Shown here piece after piece: positions 36,233 through 46,345 of a stretch of 64,000 bases of DNA. The stretch's first letter is position 1; the number at the start of each line of letters is the position of its first letter. Location of the stretch: the NCBI GenBank assembly GCA_019359415.1, contig JAHHHH010000001.1:1-64000 (forward strand), read 5' to 3'. This DNA comes from Iphinoe sp. HA4291-MV1. Lineage in GTDB: Bacteria > Cyanobacteriota > Cyanobacteriia > Cyanobacteriales > Nostocaceae. The notes under the pieces are model-generated. The model saw nothing but the letters and a program-made list of their open reading frames with translations, did no database searches and was not told where the DNA came from. The position numbers were made by a program, and so were the translations under genes.

Positions 36233-37201
36233 TCGGAAATTTCCTTGTTGGTCTTTGATTTTCTTCTAAACTTTATTTGTATAAATCCTATTATTAAATT
36301 ATTAAATTCTATTATTAAATACGTAATCATACTGGAAATCTGTCGAAAGGTACATTAATCTCACAAGCTTTGTAAGAGCATAAATAATAAATATATAGGT
36401 GTCTATACACTATTTCTCAAGCTCAAGAGTAAAAGATGACCAGTTTTCAAAACAGCAACAAATTGCGTTCTACTATTTAAGGCTATTCTTGTCTAGTAGA
36501 CGACCCGAACTCCACCAATTTCTTGAGCTTCAGAGGCTTCACTATGATAGAATAAACTATCACAGCCTCAACAGTTATAAATTGTCCCTGATATCAAAAT
36601 ATTTAAGAATCTAGATTTCAACCTGCGCTTTACGTTCGCAGTGGTAGATCTGTCGTTCTACAAACTTATCATTTTAAAATTTTTTTAAAATTTGTAGATA
36701 CTTACTTTTCATGGAGCCTTACGCCACATGATACTAGAAATTGCTAGCATCCTTCATCATGTTCATAAAAAAAACACAATAATATAATAATATTAAGTAT
36801 GTGTAAATTGACATATCTCACTGTTTGCAATGACTCAAAGGAGTCTCTCTATTTAAAAGAAAATTATACGTTTACTGACATGATGAGCGCTTTTTAATTT
36901 ATCTATTGAGAGAATATTTTCTAAATCTTTGCCTTTGAATTATGGAAAGAATTTTAAAGTTAAGAAGAACGCACCAACACACCAACGCAGCAATCATAAT
37001 ATCTCTCGCGTTTGAATTCGCGCTCCTACAGCACCGAAAGAATTCTCTTTTATCCACGAATGATAAATCCGCTTGCTCTTGAACTCTATCCCTCACCCAG
37101 AAATCAGCAATGTTTTCTGACAACTGAGGAGTGTGAGTTCTTTCTTGGTCAGTAAAAATTAAAATTTCTATAGCATTCCTAAATGATTCCGGATTGCTAT
37201 A
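36233..37201. other. Long AT-rich region without a convincing gene
   Basis: Nearly 1 kb upstream of the lasso-type operon. Two open frames (36399-36614 on + and 36899-37123 on -) have biased, low-information translations and no recognisable motif, so I do not call them genes. An imperfect palindrome starting tatagcattcctaa and ending ggattgctata (37169-37202) resembles the ends of the MITE at 29640. Promoters for the operon and an unannotated small RNA remain possible. Confidence 0.45.
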
Positions 37202-37534
37202 CTATTCAAAATCAACTTCTTGAAGTAAGGCTATCCACATGTCGGGTGGGTCAGAGTAGTAATCAATTTCCTCAATTTGATATCGAATAGCGTTAGACCC
37301 GTCACATAAGATGATATAATCTCCGCGTTTGATACCTCTACCCTGTCCTGTCATGTAACCTTTTGTCTGATTATCAACCGATTCAAAAACATAGTCATGC
37401 CCATTAACATATTGGGTATAGTCATATGTTTTACTCTGTAATTTTTTTGTTTTGCTTAGCGTTTTACCTAGTAAGAATTTATATAATGATAAGAAAATAA
37501 TATTAAGGTGGATGCCTAACCTGATATGAGACAT
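37202..37534 (-). CDS. Conserved hypothetical protein
   Basis: A 110-residue protein from ATG 37534 (the open frame extends to 37567). The N-terminus is moderately hydrophobic (LGIHLNIIFLSLYKFLLG). The C-terminal half is compact and mixed: GIKRGDYIILCDGSNAIRYQIEEIDYYSDPPDMWIALL. That block looks like a small beta-barrel with an RGD-I start, seen in cyanobacterial proteins of unknown function. It is isolated by spacers on both sides. No function can be assigned. Confidence 0.55.
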   Translation of the reverse strand: MSHIRLGIHLNIIFLSLYKFLLGKTLSKTKKLQSKTYDYTQYVNGHDYVFESVDNQTKGYMTGQGRGIKRGDYIILCDGSNAIRYQIEEIDYYSDPPDMWIALLQEVDFE

Positions 37535-37891
37535 AAGCGGTTGACAAAGAAATAGCGTTGACACCAAGAGTTATTTACTCTTACAACTAAGAAACATCAA
37601 ACGACGAAGTTCATCACAATAATTCTGGAGAAAAGCTAAATATTACGATAGACATTGTAATCTAGTATTTCCAGCAAACAAACAGTTGAACTACCTAAAA
37701 GCTCAAGGCTAATACGTTAACAGTACACTAGGATTTAATATGGCATGTAGAGAAAACGCCACTTGCTACAACGGGACAGCAGTTTCCACACTCCAGGGAA
37801 CCCTCCGAACGCGAATATGTGTCTGTAAGCTCCCCTAAGAGGAAGCTCGGCGAAAGGAAGCCGCCGCTCCGACTGGCTTTGCAACGCACTC
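37535..37891. other. Gene-free stretch with small palindromes
   Basis: No reading frame of note. The right half (about 37770-37890) contains imperfect GC-rich inverted repeats typical of the intergenic fillers in this genome. It lies immediately downstream of the transporter stop on the minus strand, so it may include that gene's transcription end. Confidence 0.4.
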
Positions 37892-39349
37892 CTACTGCTC
37901 CATCTCTGTTTTGTTTTGACGTTCCTTAAGTTGCAGTAAAATTTGCGCGTGCATTTCGCGGGTAATTGGATAGAAATACGTCAAAACTAAGCCACAAATT
38001 AAACAAATCGTAGGTATGGGACCAATTGCAATACGGATAGCAAAGAGTGCCGAGTCTGGTTGTATGGGTAGTGTATTTTGTCCTGCAACAGACTCTTTAA
38101 AACCAGACGCTTGTAATGCTATTCCTACCAAAAATAGACCAAATGCTAAACCAAACTTTTGCAACAAAACCATGAAGCCATAAAAAATTCCTTCGCGACG
38201 TTGTCCAGTTTGCAGTTCATCTAGTTCAATCACATCTGGTATCATCGACCAAGGAACAAGATAAGCCGTGGAGACACCAACCCCTGCCATGACTGCCAAA
38301 ATATACATTAAGCTCACTTGATTTGGTTGCAAGAAAAATAGCCCTGCTTGTGCTATAACCCAGAAGCTCATCCCCATAAAATAAACAGCTTTTTTTCCAA
38401 CTCTCTTACTCAAAGCACTCCAAACAAATAGCATGAAAAGGGCAGTTCCTTGCACCCCTATAAGTACTGTTGGTACATCTGATTCTTTAAGGCGCATCCA
38501 GTTAACAGCAAAGTAAGGAATGATACTTGCGGTTATTTGCACAGCTAACCAGGAAAAAAGATATATCCCGATAACATACAGAAAAGGTTGGTTGCTGAAG
38601 ACAATTTTTAGTTGTTCTCGGATGGGAATGGGTGCGCTTTCCTCTTGTGAAGTGCGTTTTGCTTCAAAAGCTATGATGCGATCGCGTGTTCCCCAAACGC
38701 ACAAATAGAGCGCCAATACTGAAATGACACCACAAATTGCTGCAAGCACTAGATACTGCTGCTGGCGATCGGCAATCTTATCAAAGATAACTTTCGCTAA
38801 TATCAACGATAGAATACTACCACCAATAGAAAAAGCAAAGCGAAAGCTGTTGAGGCTTGTACGTTCGTCATAGTCCTGAGTGAGTTCGGGAGTCATTGCG
38901 GTGTATGGCAAATTGACAACAGTATAAAAGACCTGAGATATCACCCCAATTGCCACGTAATACCAAAACAGTCCCCAAAAGTTGACACTCGCGCTACTAC
39001 TAAATCGCGGTACAATCCATTGTAGAAAGAAAAAAACTCCAAAGGGAATTGCGCCATAAAACATCCAAGGCAGACGCCGTCCCCAGCGAGATTTTGTTCT
39101 GTCGGTTAGTACCCCCATAATGGGGTCATTCACTGCATCCCAAATCTTGCCAATGAGTAATATCATACCAGCTAATCCTGCTGGAATACCTGCGACATTA
39201 GTAAAGAAAACTAGTAAAAAGAAGATGGAAATATTCGCAGTAATCGCTGGTCCTAAATCGCCTGCACCAAAAGCCAGTTTTGTTTTTAAGTTTAGTTTTT
39301 CGCTTTCAGATGTTTGTTGAGGATAAGCACCCACGTCAGAATTGTTCAT
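37892..39349 (-). CDS. MFS transporter, glycoside-pentoside-hexuronide:cation symporter type
   Basis: A 485-residue inner-membrane protein with about twelve transmembrane segments. The N-terminal signature of GPH/MelB-like carriers is clear: KLAFGAGDLGPAITANISIFFLLVF, then GKIWDAVNDPIMGVLTDRTKSRWGRRLPWM (residues 67-96) with the conserved cation-site aspartates. The central loop is short and the C-terminus ends in a charged tail. Members import sugars or glycosides with Na+ or H+, but many cyanobacterial homologues are untested. Start ATG 39349; it is divergent from the phosphoribosyltransferase gene at 39405, with a 55-bp shared promoter gap. Confidence 0.9.
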   Translation of the reverse strand: MNNSDVGAYPQQTSESEKLNLKTKLAFGAGDLGPAITANISIFFLLVFFTNVAGIPAGLAGMILLIGKIWDAVNDPIMGVLTDRTKSRWGRRLPWMFYGAIPFGVFFFLQWIVPRFSSSASVNFWGLFWYYVAIGVISQVFYTVVNLPYTAMTPELTQDYDERTSLNSFRFAFSIGGSILSLILAKVIFDKIADRQQQYLVLAAICGVISVLALYLCVWGTRDRIIAFEAKRTSQEESAPIPIREQLKIVFSNQPFLYVIGIYLFSWLAVQITASIIPYFAVNWMRLKESDVPTVLIGVQGTALFMLFVWSALSKRVGKKAVYFMGMSFWVIAQAGLFFLQPNQVSLMYILAVMAGVGVSTAYLVPWSMIPDVIELDELQTGQRREGIFYGFMVLLQKFGLAFGLFLVGIALQASGFKESVAGQNTLPIQPDSALFAIRIAIGPIPTICLICGLVLTYFYPITREMHAQILLQLKERQNKTEMEQ

Positions 39350-39404
39350 AAAATTTTGTGCTCATATTAAAATCAAGGAATTTGCCCTACATTATTAGCA
39401 AGAA

Positions 39405-39941
39405 ATGAAGTTCCCTATGCCAGACCTTTACGTTTCTTGGTCAGATTATCACCAAAAAATTGAACAACTGGCTGCTCAAGTTCACCAATCCAGCTGGAAA
39501 TTCAACCAAATTGTTTGCATTGCCAGAGGGGGACTGCGCGTAGGAGATATTCTCTCACGTATTTACAAGCAGCCTTTAGCAATTTTGGCAACATCATCAT
39601 ACAGTGGTTCTGGTAAGCAAGAAAGAGGAAATTTAATATTTTCTCGTCACTTGACAATGACTACTGAAAATTTAGGTTCGCGTATTCTTTTGGTGGATGA
39701 CTTGGTAGACTCTGGAATCACACTCGAGCAAACAATCCCTTGGCTAAAAGAATATAGTGATGCTCCGATTGAAGAAATTCGTGCTGCTGTTATCTGGTAC
39801 AAAGCTTGTTCGGTTATAGCACCTGATTACTACGTTGATTATTTGCCTGACAACCCTTGGATACACCAACCTTTTGAACCCTACGAGTTGATGAGTCCAG
39901 CAGATCTTGTGGCAGTAGTTGGGGACTCTTGCGCTATATAA
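39405..39941 (+). CDS. Purine-type phosphoribosyltransferase
   Basis: A 178-residue type I phosphoribosyltransferase. The PRPP-binding motif ILLVDDLVDSGITLE is near residues 89-103 and CIARGGLRVGDILSR near 44-58 forms the pyrophosphate loop. Such enzymes salvage hypoxanthine, guanine or xanthine to nucleotides. The C-terminus (YYVDYLPDNPWIHQPFE) matches the xanthine/hypoxanthine group. ATG 39405 or ATG 39417 could be used. Substrate is inferred from family only. Confidence 0.85.
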   Translation: MKFPMPDLYVSWSDYHQKIEQLAAQVHQSSWKFNQIVCIARGGLRVGDILSRIYKQPLAILATSSYSGSGKQERGNLIFSRHLTMTTENLGSRILLVDDLVDSGITLEQTIPWLKEYSDAPIEEIRAAVIWYKACSVIAPDYYVDYLPDNPWIHQPFEPYELMSPADLVAVVGDSCAI

Positions 39942-40111
39942 CCTTAAGGCTATAGAACTTTCCGGGTATACTGGCGTCCGCAACGAATCGTAGAAACTTT
40001 TGTCTACACAGACTCCAGAAAAACTAGCTATTTTCTCAAACGAATAATTGTTAGAAACGGTCGTGCCTCCACAAATGTTCGTTTTGCCGTACCATTTGTG
40101 TACCTACTATA

Positions 40112-40468
40112 TGACAGGATAACAGGATAGCCAATATATCCTGTGTTACCCACCATTGCCGCTAAAATAAAACTCCCTTGAGTCGATTTGTGGGGAGCGG
40201 TATTTGTGAGATAAGCCTGCCCTTTTACTCCTACCCAAGCGAAAAATGCCCCTAGTAAAATGGCTAAGTGGGCGATCGCTGCTGCAATCCAAATTTGTCC
40301 TGACAAATCAGCTTTGCGTAAGAAAATGACAACACCTATCAGTATTCCTACTCAGAAAAGGAACTGTTCCAAACGAGTAGGAACTGTAGCAGACAGCTTG
40401 CGTCCTAAGGTATATCCTACTAGGACTAGGAACACTAACTTGACATAGAGTTCTAAGAGATTTGTCAA
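40112..40468 (-). pseudogene. AEC-family transporter, degraded N-terminal part
   Basis: Reading on the minus strand from TTG 40468 gives the typical auxin-efflux-carrier start (LELYVKLVFLVLVGYTLGRKL) and PTRLEQFLF. It then meets an in-frame TGA (40352-40354) where the family usually has a residue before VGIP-like sequence. The same frame continues through LSGQIWIAAAIAHLAILLGA and AAMVGNTGYIGYPVIL, after which homology is lost. Only the first helices of a roughly 300-residue carrier remain. Confidence 0.75.
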
Positions 40469-40570
40469 AACGAAACCTAGAGATTATAGATGCAAAATTT
40501 TACCTATTGCGTTTCTTTGTCTCCAGTTTACAATTTGTTATGGATGTTGAACAAACGCAGGAGTTGAGCT

Positions 40571-41389
40571 TTGGATAATGCTGGGTTTTCTGAGAAACCG
40601 CAAAACAGACCATCTACTTCCGGTGAAGATATTCCGGAAGCTTTGCGTGATACTCCTGATGCAGCACCAAAGAAGGTCAGTATTCGCCCGTTGGTTTTGC
40701 TCATCGGGGGAGTGGTGGGAGTTGTCTTGATAGCCGTTGTTAGCGGTTTTTTATTTTTCGTTGTCACAGCCAAAAAAACAAAAGATTCTCAGTCTTCCCC
40801 TGCTAGTTCAACTCCTGCAACTCAATCAAAATCGGGTGATTTAGCTACTTCAAATGAGGATAGAGTTTTGGGGCATTTTCGCTACTCAGAAGCTCCTGAG
40901 TCAGAACTACAACCAATCTCTAATGATAAGCACATCAGAATGCGAAAAGCAGCCGCGCAAAAGTTTCTAGAAATGGCAGCAGCAGCGCAGAGTGCAGGTG
41001 TCATTTTGGTACCCATTTCCGGTTTTCGCTCAATAGAAGAGCAAAAACAGTTGTTTTTTAATGTTAGTGCCCAGCGGAATCAGACTCCAGCGCAACGGGC
41101 TGCTGTCAGCGCTCCCCCTCGTTACAGCGAACATCATACAGGTTATGCAGTGGATATTGGAGACGGAGCAGTACCAGCAACGAATCTAACTACCAACTTT
41201 GAAAAAACTAAAGCTTATCAATGGCTACAGGCAAATGCAGCACGTTTCAGCTTTGAAATGTCCTTTCCTAAAAACAATGCTCAAGGTGTGAGTTATGAGC
41301 CTTGGCATTGGCGTTTTGTGGGCAATAGCGATAGCTTAGAAACTTTCTACAAAGAAGCAAATTTAAAACCTGCCCAAGTATCTCAATAA
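40571..41389 (+). CDS. D-alanyl-D-alanine carboxypeptidase, VanY/M15B type
   Basis: A 272-residue LAS-superfamily peptidase that trims peptidoglycan stem peptides. A single membrane anchor lies at residues 36-66 (VLLIGGVVGVVLIAVVSGFL), followed by a serine-rich linker. The catalytic domain has the zinc motif SEHHTGYAVDIGD near 188-200 (SxHxxGxAxD) and the second zinc/catalytic block EPWHWRFVG near 243. Translation starts at TTG 40571; the site aggag at 40558-40562 with 8-base spacing decides this start. It lies close to two PBP2 genes, giving a small cell-wall neighbourhood on opposite strands. Confidence 0.9.
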   Translation: MDNAGFSEKPQNRPSTSGEDIPEALRDTPDAAPKKVSIRPLVLLIGGVVGVVLIAVVSGFLFFVVTAKKTKDSQSSPASSTPATQSKSGDLATSNEDRVLGHFRYSEAPESELQPISNDKHIRMRKAAAQKFLEMAAAAQSAGVILVPISGFRSIEEQKQLFFNVSAQRNQTPAQRAAVSAPPRYSEHHTGYAVDIGDGAVPATNLTTNFEKTKAYQWLQANAARFSFEMSFPKNNAQGVSYEPWHWRFVGNSDSLETFYKEANLKPAQVSQ

Positions 41390-41437
41390 AGAACAAGCAG
41401 ACAAGGGGTGTTTGCTTGGGCTACTCTATCCTCTGGA

Positions 41438-43303
41438 TTAACTTCGCCGCTGAATTCTTGGAGTCTGAGTCCTTAACTTTGAAGCTTCAGTAACAGCTTT
41501 GTTGTCAGACTTATTCAAAGATTTCTTTTGAAAATATTCCTCCATTACCTGTAACACCATTGGAGCAGCAACACTACCGCCACCACCGCCAGAGTGTTCA
41601 GCGAATGCCAACACTACAATTTCTGGTTTATCGGTGGGAGCATATGCCCCAAACCATGCATGGTTTGCTTTCACACGATCTTTCCATGCCTCAGCCGTAC
41701 CACTTTTACCAGATGTTGGAGGAATTGTTGACACATTGAGAGCCTTACCCGTACCTTCAGCTATCACCTTCCGCAGTCCTTCACGAAGAATTTTGACAGT
41801 GCTTGGCTTCATATTTAGTGGTTCTCGCCAGCTTTTTGCTTCTTCATAGTCTTTGAGCAAGTGTGGTTTCACTCTATAACCGCCATTTGCAGGAACAGAG
41901 AACATAACAGCAACTTGCAGTGGTGTGGTTTGCAAAGCACCTTGACCAATGGACATATTAATGCTGTCCCCTACAGTCCAGGGAATTTTCCACACTCTCT
42001 GCTTCCAAGCTTCATCTGGAACATGACCTTTCGTTTCTTCAGTCTTGAACTCAATACCAGTTTTTTCACCAAATCCATACTTATGAGTCCATTCAATTAA
42101 GGTGGGACCACCTACTCCCCTACCAATTTGGTAGAAGAAAGTATCGCTACTCATTGCTAAGGCTCTTTCAAATCCCAATGGACCAAATCCGGCGTGGTTC
42201 CATTCTGCAAACGTGACTCCACCAACAGTAAAGGAACCATAGGTTTGCAGCACTGTGTTGGGAGAAAATTTGCCTGATTCCAACCCTGCTGTCGCAGTGA
42301 CTATTTTGAAAGTACTGGCGGGTGGAAAAGCACTACTGACAGTACGATTAAGCAAGGGATGGTTTTCACCTTGTATGCTTTTCCAATCTTTCTTAGAAAG
42401 TCTTCGCTTGGAGAAGATATTTGGGTCAAAGGTGGGATGAGATACCATTGCTAGGACAGCACCGTTATTCGGGTCTAGTGCGACGATCACACCATTGCGT
42501 CCATTCAAAGCTTTTTCAGCAGCCTTTTGCAAATTCAAATCTATGGTTAGGTGAATATCATTACCTGCTTTTGCCTGTTTTTCTCCTAACACTCGAATTG
42601 GGCGACCTTTACCATCTACTTCTACTTGCTGACCACCCCATTCACCACGCAACAGCTGTTCATAGGCTTTTTCTACCCCCATTTGACCAATTACATCTCC
42701 CAATCGATAGCCTTCTTGTTTTTTCTGTTTGAGCTGTTGTGGCGTTACTTCTCTAGTATAACCTAATACATGAGCTAACTCCTTGCCGTGTAAGTAGTAA
42801 CGTACGGCTTCCGTATGAATTTCTACACCTGGCAATTCGCTTTCATACTCCTTTAGTGCCGTGATTTCTGCTTCGTTGAGGTCACGAGCAATCCGTACGA
42901 GTGAAGTGGCATCAGCGCCTGCTTCGTCTAATTTCTTTTCTATTTCCTCTTTGGGTATTTTGAGAACTTGCTCAAGACGCGGACCGACGACTGACCAAGA
43001 TGGCTTAGTGTGTGCTATTGGCCATAAGTACACAGAACGAGGATAACGAGTTGTAGCTAGTAGCTTGCCGTTACGGTCAAAAATATTACCTCGTTCTGGT
43101 TGTTTCGCAATCATCCGAACACGGTTTGCCTCTGCTCGCTTTCGATAGTTTGCTCCTTCCACAATTTGCAAATATACTAGACGAGCAACAATACCAGTTG
43201 TCATCAATAAGGTAAGTACAACAAAAAATATGGACTGGAAACCCCGTCCTGTAGTGCGTGTATCTTTTTTGCTGGCTAATTGAGGTGGTTGCAGTAGCGT
43301 CAT
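41438..43303 (-). CDS. mrdA: Penicillin-binding protein 2 (transpeptidase), paralogue 1
   Basis: A 621-residue class B PBP that crosslinks peptidoglycan during cell elongation. The N-terminal cytosolic tail is followed by one membrane segment (SIFFVVLTLLMTTGIVARLVYL). The dimerisation/pedestal region starts QPERGNIFDRNGKLLATTRYPRS. The active-site serine motif STFK is near residue 329, SSD near 385 and KSGTAE near 533. ATG 43303 is chosen over the frame start at 43354 because it matches the N-terminus of the paralogue at 45597. The two tandem genes are very similar over most of their length but differ in the N-terminal 20 residues and the tail. Confidence 0.93.
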   Translation of the reverse strand: MTLLQPPQLASKKDTRTTGRGFQSIFFVVLTLLMTTGIVARLVYLQIVEGANYRKRAEANRVRMIAKQPERGNIFDRNGKLLATTRYPRSVYLWPIAHTKPSWSVVGPRLEQVLKIPKEEIEKKLDEAGADATSLVRIARDLNEAEITALKEYESELPGVEIHTEAVRYYLHGKELAHVLGYTREVTPQQLKQKKQEGYRLGDVIGQMGVEKAYEQLLRGEWGGQQVEVDGKGRPIRVLGEKQAKAGNDIHLTIDLNLQKAAEKALNGRNGVIVALDPNNGAVLAMVSHPTFDPNIFSKRRLSKKDWKSIQGENHPLLNRTVSSAFPPASTFKIVTATAGLESGKFSPNTVLQTYGSFTVGGVTFAEWNHAGFGPLGFERALAMSSDTFFYQIGRGVGGPTLIEWTHKYGFGEKTGIEFKTEETKGHVPDEAWKQRVWKIPWTVGDSINMSIGQGALQTTPLQVAVMFSVPANGGYRVKPHLLKDYEEAKSWREPLNMKPSTVKILREGLRKVIAEGTGKALNVSTIPPTSGKSGTAEAWKDRVKANHAWFGAYAPTDKPEIVVLAFAEHSGGGGGSVAAPMVLQVMEEYFQKKSLNKSDNKAVTEASKLRTQTPRIQRRS

Positions 43304-43743
43304 ATCACAAATAGGGATTCCGAGAATAGCATGAACCGTATATGATTGCGCCAAATTTCTACCTGGAATTGAGAGAAAACGAGTCCTGGTAGCATAACAT
43401 TTTTGATCGGTTTTCGCTGTCTAGGATAAACCAAATTGTTGTCACTAATTCACTTAAGAAAATACCTAAATTAGCATCCTTCAGAGAAAATTACAGATTT
43501 TACTGAGAACTTGGCTTAACAGTAGACTTCTTGCACTCATTCATTCTTTTCGCGCTCTTCTTCGCGACGCCAGATACCTCTGTCGGGAAACGTCGGTGCA
43601 CTTCTGTTGTCGTCACCGCACCGCACTGGCTCCCCTACTATGGGATTTGGGGTGATTAAATCATTTGTGTGTACACGGTAGCCCTTGAAAGGGGAAGCTT
43701 CCCCATTGCCCATTGCCCCTTGCCCATTGCCCATTACCCTGAT
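43304..43743. other. Spacer between the two PBP2 genes
   Basis: 440 bp without a gene. It contains a cttttcgcgctctt segment shared with 15081-15094, a copy of the dispersed repeat (43566-43636) and GGGCAAT-type heptamer repeats on the minus strand (43705-43738). Any promoter of paralogue 1 must lie in its left third. Confidence 0.5.
43566..43636 (+). repeat. Dispersed intergenic repeat, copy 2
   Basis: Same ends as the copies at 920-970 and 56225-56274: it begins gacgccagatacc, carries tgtcgggaaa as in copy 3, and ends cactggctccccta. The interior contains a 20-bp expansion. Confidence 0.55.
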
Positions 43744-45597
43744 TTAATCTCCAGATCTACGTCCTGAGTTTTGAGTTTTAGCTTTTGATTCTTCAGACTC
43801 AGATTTTTTATACTTGCCTGGATACTTCTTCTGAAAATATTCTTCTAGGACTTGTAAGACCATTGGTCCGCAGAGACTACCACCATGCTCACCAGAGTTT
43901 TCACCAAACGCCACAACCACTATCTCTGGCTTATCAGCAGGAGCATATGCCCCAAACCAAGTATGATTTGGACGACCAACACCAGCTTCAGCAGTACCGC
44001 TCTTACCCGATGCTGGGGCAATTGATGGTACATTCAATCGTGTCCCTGTACCATCTGTGACCACTCTGCGCAATCCTTCGCGAAGAACTTTGATGGTACT
44101 TGGCTTCATGTTGAGAGATTCCCGCCAGCTTTTTGCTTCTTCATGGTCTTTAAGCAAGTGTGGTTTTACTCTATAGCCACCGTTAGCAGGAACGGAGAAC
44201 ATGATAGCAGATTGCAGTGGTGTGGTTTGCAAAGCGCCTTGACCGATAGACATATTGATGGTATCACCTACAGTCCAAGGTATCTTCCACACTCTCTGCT
44301 TCCAAGCTTCATCTGGAACATTACCTTTTGATTCTTCTTGGGCAAACTCAATACCAGTTTTTTTGCCAAATCCGTATTTGCGAGTCCATTCAATCAAGGT
44401 TGGACCACCGACTCGCCTACCAACTTGGTAGAAGAAAGTATCGCTACTCATAGCGATCGCACCCTGAAATCCCAGTGGACCGAATCCTGCGTGGTTCCAC
44501 TCACCGAAAGTCACCCCTCCAACGGTAAGTGACCCGTAAGTTTGTAGTACTGTACTAGGAGAAAATTTGCCTGATTCCAGCCCTGCTGTTGTGGTAATGA
44601 TTTTGAAAGTGCTGGCGGGTGGAAAGGCACTCAGGGCACGATTAACTAGGGGGTGGTCACTACTTTGTAAACTTTGCCAGTCCTTCTGGGAAAGTTTTTG
44701 CTTTGAAAAGATATTCGGGTCAAAGTTGGGACGAGATACCATTGCGAGGACAGCACCGTTATTCGGGTCTAGTGCGACGATAGCACCCCTGCGAACTGTC
44801 AAAGCTTTTTCAGCTGCCTTTTGCACATCTAAATCTACGGTTAGGTGAATATCATGACCTGCTTTTGCCTGTTTTTCTCCTAACACTCGAATTGGGCGAC
44901 CCTTACCATCCACTTCTACTTGCTGACCACCCCATTCACCGCGCAACATCTGTTCATAGGCTTTTTCTACCCCCATTTGACCAATCACATCTCCCAAGCG
45001 GTAGCCTTCTTGTTTCTTTTCTTTCAACTGCTGCGGTGTTAGCTCTCTAGTATAACCTAGTACATGAACTAATTCCTTGCCGTGTGGGTAGTAACGTACG
45101 GCTTCTGTATTAATTTCTACACCTGGTAATTCGTTTTCATACTCCTTCAATGCCGTGATTTCTGCTTCGTTGAGGTCACGAGCAATCCGTACGAGTGAAG
45201 TGGCATCAGCACCTGCCTCATCTAATTTCTTTTCTATCTCTTCTTGGGGTATTTTGAGAACTTGCTCAAGACGCGGACCGACAACTGACCAGGATGGTCT
45301 GGTGTGTGCCATCGGCCATAAGTACACAGAACGTGGATAGCGAGTTGTAGCTAGTAGTTTGCCGTTACGGTCAAAAATATTACCTCGTTCTGGTTGCTTG
45401 GCAATCGTCCGAATCCGGTTTGCCTCTGCTCGTTCCTTGAGTTTATGTCCTTCAAGGATTTGCAAATATGCCAAACGAGCATTGATACCAGTTACCATCA
45501 ACAAGGTAAATACAATAAAAAATATAGACTGGAAACCTCGTCCGATTGTACGGATCTCTCTATTTTTGCTAACTGGAGGTGATTTTAATGTAGCCAT
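43744..45597 (-). CDS. mrdA: Penicillin-binding protein 2 (transpeptidase), paralogue 2
   Basis: A 617-residue class B PBP. One membrane segment is near residues 23-45 (SIFFIVFTLLMVTGINARLAYL). The same pedestal start as paralogue 1 follows, then STFK near 330, SSD, and KSGTAE near 532. A shorter loop after KSGTAE (GVGRPNHTWFGAY instead of WKDRVKANHAWFGAY) and a different tail distinguish it. Long stretches of DNA are also nearly identical between the copies, which indicates recent duplication or gene conversion. One copy may be specialised, for instance for a differentiated cell type, but nothing in the sequence proves that. Confidence 0.93.
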   Translation of the reverse strand: MATLKSPPVSKNREIRTIGRGFQSIFFIVFTLLMVTGINARLAYLQILEGHKLKERAEANRIRTIAKQPERGNIFDRNGKLLATTRYPRSVYLWPMAHTRPSWSVVGPRLEQVLKIPQEEIEKKLDEAGADATSLVRIARDLNEAEITALKEYENELPGVEINTEAVRYYPHGKELVHVLGYTRELTPQQLKEKKQEGYRLGDVIGQMGVEKAYEQMLRGEWGGQQVEVDGKGRPIRVLGEKQAKAGHDIHLTVDLDVQKAAEKALTVRRGAIVALDPNNGAVLAMVSRPNFDPNIFSKQKLSQKDWQSLQSSDHPLVNRALSAFPPASTFKIITTTAGLESGKFSPSTVLQTYGSLTVGGVTFGEWNHAGFGPLGFQGAIAMSSDTFFYQVGRRVGGPTLIEWTRKYGFGKKTGIEFAQEESKGNVPDEAWKQRVWKIPWTVGDTINMSIGQGALQTTPLQSAIMFSVPANGGYRVKPHLLKDHEEAKSWRESLNMKPSTIKVLREGLRRVVTDGTGTRLNVPSIAPASGKSGTAEAGVGRPNHTWFGAYAPADKPEIVVVAFGENSGEHGGSLCGPMVLQVLEEYFQKKYPGKYKKSESEESKAKTQNSGRRSGD

Positions 45598-45859
45598 AGA
45601 ACAATATCCAATTCCAAAATAATTTTTATTGGTATAAAATTAAGTCCAATTCTTCTGGTGTATTCCACGTTAAGATAACCAGAACAGTATATTTTCTGTA
45701 AATTCTTCTTACCGAGTAGAATCAACCAAAGTGTAACTTGTGGTTCACCAAATCGACTATATTAATTAACAAAAAATTGAAGATAACAGGAGCTAACTAC
45801 TGGATTATGGCTCAAAGTTTGACGCAGAATCAGGGAGCAAGGACGGTTTTTGAATCATT

Positions 45860-46186
45860 GGACGTTGAACTGCGTAACGTTTTCAAGTTTTTTAACCAAG
45901 AAAGACGCTTGTTGAACATCATCAAGCAATGGTTCTATACCACCTTGATTTTGATTACGCTGGTCTGCCAATGTCCCTGGACCGATACGGTTATACCCCA
46001 AACCAACTCGTAAATCCAGTTACGACTATATCCCGTTACTGTAGCAACTTCTTTTGTACCCAATCCTTTGGCTAACAACCAAATTATTTGATAATGTGTT
46101 CGCTCGACACCTTCTTTTGCTTGACGGTATCGTATCTCCAATTCATCCAGGCTAAGATGCTCCTCGATTTTGATTCGTTTCGGCAT
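45860..46186 (-). pseudogene. N-terminal fragment of an IS630-type transposase
   Basis: From ATG 46186 the frame encodes MPKRIKIEEHLSLDELEIRY and the helix-turn-helix YQIIWLLAKGLGTKEVATVTGYSRNWIYELV of IS630-family transposases. Homology then shifts to another frame (YNRIGPGTLADQRNQNQGG, DDVQQA), a clear frameshift near 46010. It ends before the DDE domain. No inverted repeats were found around it. This is a different subfamily from the element at 47736-49031. Confidence 0.75.
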
Positions 46187-46345
46187 TGCGATCAGCAATG
46201 CTTGTGCCCCTTGGGCAATCGCCCTTTGACTGCACTCTTCTTCTATATTATGGTTGATTGTCCGGACATCATATCAATTGTTCATATACCTTGGCAACAA
46301 CTTTTCTATATTTGTGTCTAGAGTTACTTCCGTCCTTTTTGCGTG

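Noticed and set aside
36399-36614. Open frame of 71 codons on +
   Set aside because: No ATG start with a binding site, no motif, and composition typical of AT-rich spacer translation.
36899-37123. Open frame of 74 codons on -
   Set aside because: No recognisable domain; the region looks like degraded repeats, and neighbouring frames are equally open.
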